A stretch of 7,964 nucleotides of DNA, from the NCBI GenBank assembly GCA_030666935.1, contig DAOUWX010000079.1:1-7964 (forward strand), written 5' to 3'. This document shows, one piece after another, positions 4,677-7,964 of the stretch. The stretch's first letter is position 1, and each line of letters begins with the position of its first letter. The DNA comes from Atribacterota bacterium (lineage in GTDB: Bacteria; Atribacterota; Phoenicimicrobiia; Phoenicimicrobiales; Phoenicimicrobiaceae). Position numbers and translations under genes: made by a program. A model generated the notes under the pieces. The model was not told the origin of the DNA and made no database searches. It saw only the letters and a program-made list of their open reading frames with translations.

Positions 4677-7094
4677 CTAACTTAACTCTAGAACACGTCG
4701 CTCTAAAATAGATATTATTTTTTTTATTTGTCTTCTTTTAGCATTATTTTCTAATTCATCTTCAATTTTACTATCTGAAGGAAACATCTTCCATACCTCA
4801 AACATAAATCTATCAATATCTATTGGCTGAATTACAGAATACATAATGGCTTCTGAGTCTTCTCTTAATCTTAAGTTTCCATTCCAAAGTTCATGTTGAA
4901 AATTATCTCTCCATCTTAATAGTTCTCTAAATAGTTGGTCTTTATGAGGAAGACCTATTACATTATGATTTTCTGGGTCAATTTTTGGTGGTAAGTTTGT
5001 AAGGTATTTTTGATAATATTTTGGTTCAAAATCATATATTTTTAAACCAACGTCTATAAACACTTCGTCCCACTTATTTCTTAACGCAAGTATACCTAAA
5101 TAACATGCTTTCTCTAAAATCCGAGGTTCATCATATCCATAGCCACTAGTAGTTTTTTTCAAAGCCTCTTCTGTGATTGAATAAAGGCAACTAATACAAT
5201 CTTTTACAAGTTCTTTATCTTTAATTTTTTCAGCAACAAGTATACCTGTCTTCGCTACACTATCTACTAATTCATTAAAATGGTTCGAACCTCCATCAAA
5301 CTTCTCTGAATAATACACGAACCAATAAGGAAGGTGCATATTCCATCCTAAACGTTTTATTAACTCAACTCTCTCACCCTTAAACTCTTCATTATTAATT
5401 AAATCAATTATTAGATTATTAATATTAAATAAAAGTCGTCCGATACTATCAATTAAAGTGCTGTCACAATTCTTTAAATCTTCAGATAACTTCCTCAAAC
5501 TAGAATTAACTTCATGGAAAAACTCGACAATGTCACCTCGGCAATTATTCTTCTCATCTTCTGTAAATACTGAATATCTACTCATTATTACTGTAATCAA
5601 AGTATAAAGTTCATCATACCCCTTACTTAAACTAAAACTAGAGGTAATACCTCCCGGGTATAATCCCGCCCCGATAAAGGTATTCATATAATTTGATATA
5701 GTTGCTATATTTTTTAAAGCATCATTATAATAATGTCTCCTCACAATTTTTGTACTATCAAAAACTGAACCTATAATACGCAAATAAGCTGAGGTACAAC
5801 TATCCACGATAACTCCTTGTTTTTCTTGAAGACCAAATATAGCAATTTTAAATATCTTTTCCTGAAGTCCATGTAAAATTGGGCCATAGCCTTTCCTTGC
5901 TGCAATAACAGCTATATCACTAAGAACTCTAGAACCCTGATATACCACTTCTATATTTTTCGCTCTCTGTCCGTTTTCAATAAAATAGTTTAAATAACCA
6001 ACAAGGTGTTCTAAAATGGGATTTTCATTTCTTTGACCTACAAAGTTTATGTCTTGAGATTTTATAGCAAGAGCCCTATAAACATCAATAATATAAGTAG
6101 CAATTTCGTCTTTACCTTCTTTTATAAACTTTTCACCAGCTTTATTAAGCCGCTCAAAATTATGCGTTAAAAAAGTTTGACTATCACTCTCTCTTGCAAG
6201 TAAAGCAATACCAGATGGTACTGCGATCGAAGATGATTTTCTTGCTTCAAAAAATCTTTCCAAAATATTATATATAGCCGTAAAACCTCTTTTAGTTGTA
6301 CCAATTTCTTGTTTGTCAGCTAGTTTTATTGATATCTCTACCAAGTTTTCCAATTGTCGGTCAATATTAGATATAAAAGGTTGTAAAAAACGATTATAAG
6401 CGGTTGCTAGAGCCATCTCATTGGTAACAGAATCATCCTTAGCTTGAATAATACCCGCCATTCTACCAGCATCATATTGCAATCTTTTTAAAAAACGAGT
6501 GCCCTCTTTCTCTAAAAATAAAATAGATTTTGAGGGATTTATTTTTTGACGAACATTCTTATATTGCCAATCTATTAGAGCAAATACTACACCTACAAAA
6601 ACCAAAGACCAAAAAACAACAAAAGAGGACATTTCTTGCGTAATACTAGACAAACTTCCTATAAAAAGTCCACCCCCGAACAGAATAATAGTAATAATAA
6701 TAACTGTAAAATATACAAACTTTTCTTTCCAGTCATGAATGTATACCTCCAAATATTGCGATGAGTATAGGTCTGAAGCATTTTGAAGTAAAAATATTGA
6801 AATAGTAAACACAATTGCCATTGTTCCTCCTGCCATTACACCGGCTGATACAAGATAATTACTTAATATATCTTGCGTAAAATTATTACCACTAAAACGA
6901 TTTACGATATATCCAATAATAATAGCAACTAAAACAAAAGTCACCTGTCTAATTAAGTCAAAATGTTTTTTAAAAAATACTACCAACCTTCTACATCTAT
7001 TAAGATATAACCATATAGTTAATCTATAACTATATACTAAATACTTAAGACATCCATGCTTCCACTCTTTTATTTCTTTCAGTAATTTTTTCAT
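4677..7094 (-). CDS. Large four-helix membrane protein of unknown function (N-terminus resembles DUF2254)
   Basis: 805 residues; I cannot assign a function. The basic N-terminus (1-48) is followed by four likely membrane segments at about 49-66, 80-104, 127-147 and 156-175. The stretch 86-116, with an A/G-rich start, a VFTISIFLLQ core and NASDLYSSQYL, recalls the DUF2254 predicted-membrane-protein motif; this is from memory and tentative. Residues about 185-805 look soluble, mostly helical and charged, without cysteine clusters or a nucleotide-binding loop that I can see. The protein is much longer than a simple transporter with four helices, so a membrane-anchored cytoplasmic sensor or scaffold is possible. 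The start has a weak SD (GGA, 7102-7100, 5 nt away) lying just after the stop of the upstream nuclease-like gene; the 9-nt gap suggests one transcript. It ends in TAG, the only non-TAA stop among the genes here. Confidence 0.75.
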   Translation of the reverse strand: MKKLLKEIKEWKHGCLKYLVYSYRLTIWLYLNRCRRLVVFFKKHFDLIRQVTFVLVAIIIGYIVNRFSGNNFTQDILSNYLVSAGVMAGGTMAIVFTISIFLLQNASDLYSSQYLEVYIHDWKEKFVYFTVIIITIILFGGGLFIGSLSSITQEMSSFVVFWSLVFVGVVFALIDWQYKNVRQKINPSKSILFLEKEGTRFLKRLQYDAGRMAGIIQAKDDSVTNEMALATAYNRFLQPFISNIDRQLENLVEISIKLADKQEIGTTKRGFTAIYNILERFFEARKSSSIAVPSGIALLARESDSQTFLTHNFERLNKAGEKFIKEGKDEIATYIIDVYRALAIKSQDINFVGQRNENPILEHLVGYLNYFIENGQRAKNIEVVYQGSRVLSDIAVIAARKGYGPILHGLQEKIFKIAIFGLQEKQGVIVDSCTSAYLRIIGSVFDSTKIVRRHYYNDALKNIATISNYMNTFIGAGLYPGGITSSFSLSKGYDELYTLITVIMSRYSVFTEDEKNNCRGDIVEFFHEVNSSLRKLSEDLKNCDSTLIDSIGRLLFNINNLIIDLINNEEFKGERVELIKRLGWNMHLPYWFVYYSEKFDGGSNHFNELVDSVAKTGILVAEKIKDKELVKDCISCLYSITEEALKKTTSGYGYDEPRILEKACYLGILALRNKWDEVFIDVGLKIYDFEPKYYQKYLTNLPPKIDPENHNVIGLPHKDQLFRELLRWRDNFQHELWNGNLRLREDSEAIMYSVIQPIDIDRFMFEVWKMFPSDSKIEDELENNAKRRQIKKIISILERRVLELS

Positions 7095-7103
7095 ATTTTT
7101 CCA

Positions 7104-7964
7104 TTATACTTTCCTTGTTCCACGACAATAAGGAAAACGTGAGCAACCATAGAACTTGCCATACTTTCCCGTTCTTAAAATCATCTTAGAGCTACAACGT
7201 GGACAATCTTTATCAGTAAGGACCGGAGCCGGCCTATCAATAGTACTCGATGAGTATATTCTTTTCCCCTTACAATCCCTACAAAATCGACCGTATCCAG
7301 TAATTAAAGAGTTGTCCTTAAAATCATTTATAGACTTAACATCTTTACACTTGGGGCATTCCTTCATGTCGCCATTTTGTAAACCTTCAATTGTCTCGTG
7401 TATATTGGTCAAAAGAGAGCTTGCACTTTCTCTGTCCTTTAAGAGACGACCAATCCTTTCATTAAATGTTTCAATTGGTTTTTCTCCTGAATTAAACTTG
7501 TTAATTCTTAAGAACTTATAACCGTAACCCTCTAAAACCTTCTGCCTATAGACATCATCTGATGAGTAATAACTCTCGTAATTAAACTCATTTACCTCAT
7601 CTATATCTTGGAAATGTTCACGGAAACCGTCATACTCAATGATAATTTTGTGTTCCTGATGTTGTTCATCTCTATAAACAAGTAAAAAATCAACTTTATA
7701 TTCTGGGTGTGTGTATGTGCGGTCCAATTGTTTAAGGTATTTACCAATTTCAAATTGAGGAATAAACTCAATGTTATCTTTATGTTTTTTCCAAAACTTC
7801 GTTTGATAAAACCAATTCATTACCTCTGGTTCCATTTTTGATTTTACGTCAACTTCTGCTACGTCACGCTCCTTTTTGGCTTCCTCTAAAACATGTTGAT
7901 AGTGGCGTAGTGCCTCTCCAATAGAGCCGTTATAATCATCAAGCTGCTTACTTAATATAAAGTG
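7104..7964 (-). CDS. PD-(D/E)XK nuclease-like protein with two zinc-ribbon modules, 5' end outside the window
   Basis: The frame is open from the right edge to the TAA at 7106-7104, 286 codons. Met at 7835 starts the last 243 residues, but it has no SD and the 43 codons before it contain no stop and no ATG, GTG or TTG, so the true start probably lies beyond the window. The upstream 43 residues are charged and helix-like. Numbering from that Met, residues 40-115 resemble a PD-(D/E)XK core of the DUF559/very-short-patch-repair kind: D49 in KVDF, E67-Y-D69-G in IIIEYDG, then VYRQKVLEGYGYKFLRINK. Residues 160-188 carry C160-x2-C163 and C185-x2-C188. Residues 211-237 form a topoisomerase-I-type zinc ribbon: C211-x2-C214, C231 and C237, with GKFYGCSRFPYC. 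DNA cleavage or DNA binding is inferred. Nine nt before the large membrane-protein gene. Confidence 0.8.
   Translation of the reverse strand, partial: HFILSKQLDDYNGSIGEALRHYQHVLEEAKKERDVAEVDVKSKMEPEVMNWFYQTKFWKKHKDNIEFIPQFEIGKYLKQLDRTYTHPEYKVDFLLVYRDEQHQEHKIIIEYDGFREHFQDIDEVNEFNYESYYSSDDVYRQKVLEGYGYKFLRINKFNSGEKPIETFNERIGRLLKDRESASSLLTNIHETIEGLQNGDMKECPKCKDVKSINDFKDNSLITGYGRFCRDCKGKRIYSSSTIDRPAPVLTDKDCPRCSSKMILRTGKYGKFYGCSRFPYCRGTRKV

Noticed and set aside
7156..7521. 121-codon plus-strand open frame
   Set aside because: Antisense to the nuclease-like gene, whose cysteine motifs and nuclease motifs make the minus strand the coding one.
7104..7835. Complete 243-codon gene starting at the ATG on 7835
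   Set aside because: The same frame stays open with protein-like sequence to the window edge and there is no SD, so this is treated as the 3' part of a longer gene.
1..7964. CRISPR array, tRNA/rRNA genes, transposase or integrase
   Set aside because: No regularly spaced repeats, cloverleaf sequences, or mobile-element proteins were found on either strand.

Overview
The window is AT-rich (about one third G+C by eye) and bacterial. It carries recognisable sigma-70-type promoters, several Rho-independent terminators and a mix of genes with and without Shine-Dalgarno (SD) sequences. A rubrerythrin, a desulfoferrodoxin-type superoxide reductase and a PerR-like regulator point to an anaerobe or microaerophile. 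A Patescibacteria/CPR-like or Firmicutes-like lineage would fit, but the sequence alone does not settle taxonomy. Of the eight genes whose stop is inside the window, seven end in TAA and one in TAG; none ends in TGA.

Left part (1-1293, minus strand): a three-gene oxidative-stress operon in the order perR, rbr, dfx, with dfx running off the left edge. A near-consensus promoter (TTGACA, 17 bp, TATTAT) lies upstream, and a 7-1-7 Fur/PerR-type operator covers the predicted transcription start. This suggests an autoregulated peroxide/superoxide detoxification unit.

Middle part (1351-3686, plus strand): nucleotide metabolism. deoD (purine nucleoside phosphorylase, salvage) has its own promoter and a strong terminator. 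It is followed by a separate pyrB-pyrI operon encoding the catalytic and regulatory subunits of aspartate carbamoyltransferase, with a candidate promoter, an overlapping inverted repeat and a strong terminator. A convergent HIT-family nucleotide hydrolase/transferase gene (minus strand) follows, separated from pyrI by the terminator and a 32-bp AT-rich palindrome.

The 488 bp from 4189 to 4676 hold no intact gene. They contain the HIT upstream region, three hairpin terminators and a start-less open frame (4299-4502) that ends just before one terminator and looks like the tail of a decayed gene.

Right part (4677-7964, minus strand): an accessory-looking pair. The upstream gene, cut by the right edge, encodes a PD-(D/E)XK-type nuclease-like protein with two four-cysteine zinc modules; its frame stays open to the window edge, so the Met at 7835 is probably not the true start. 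Nine bases downstream begins an 805-residue protein with four N-terminal membrane segments and a soluble C-terminal part of about 620 residues that I cannot assign. The pairing of a nuclease-like protein with a large membrane protein is the least explained and most interesting part of the window.
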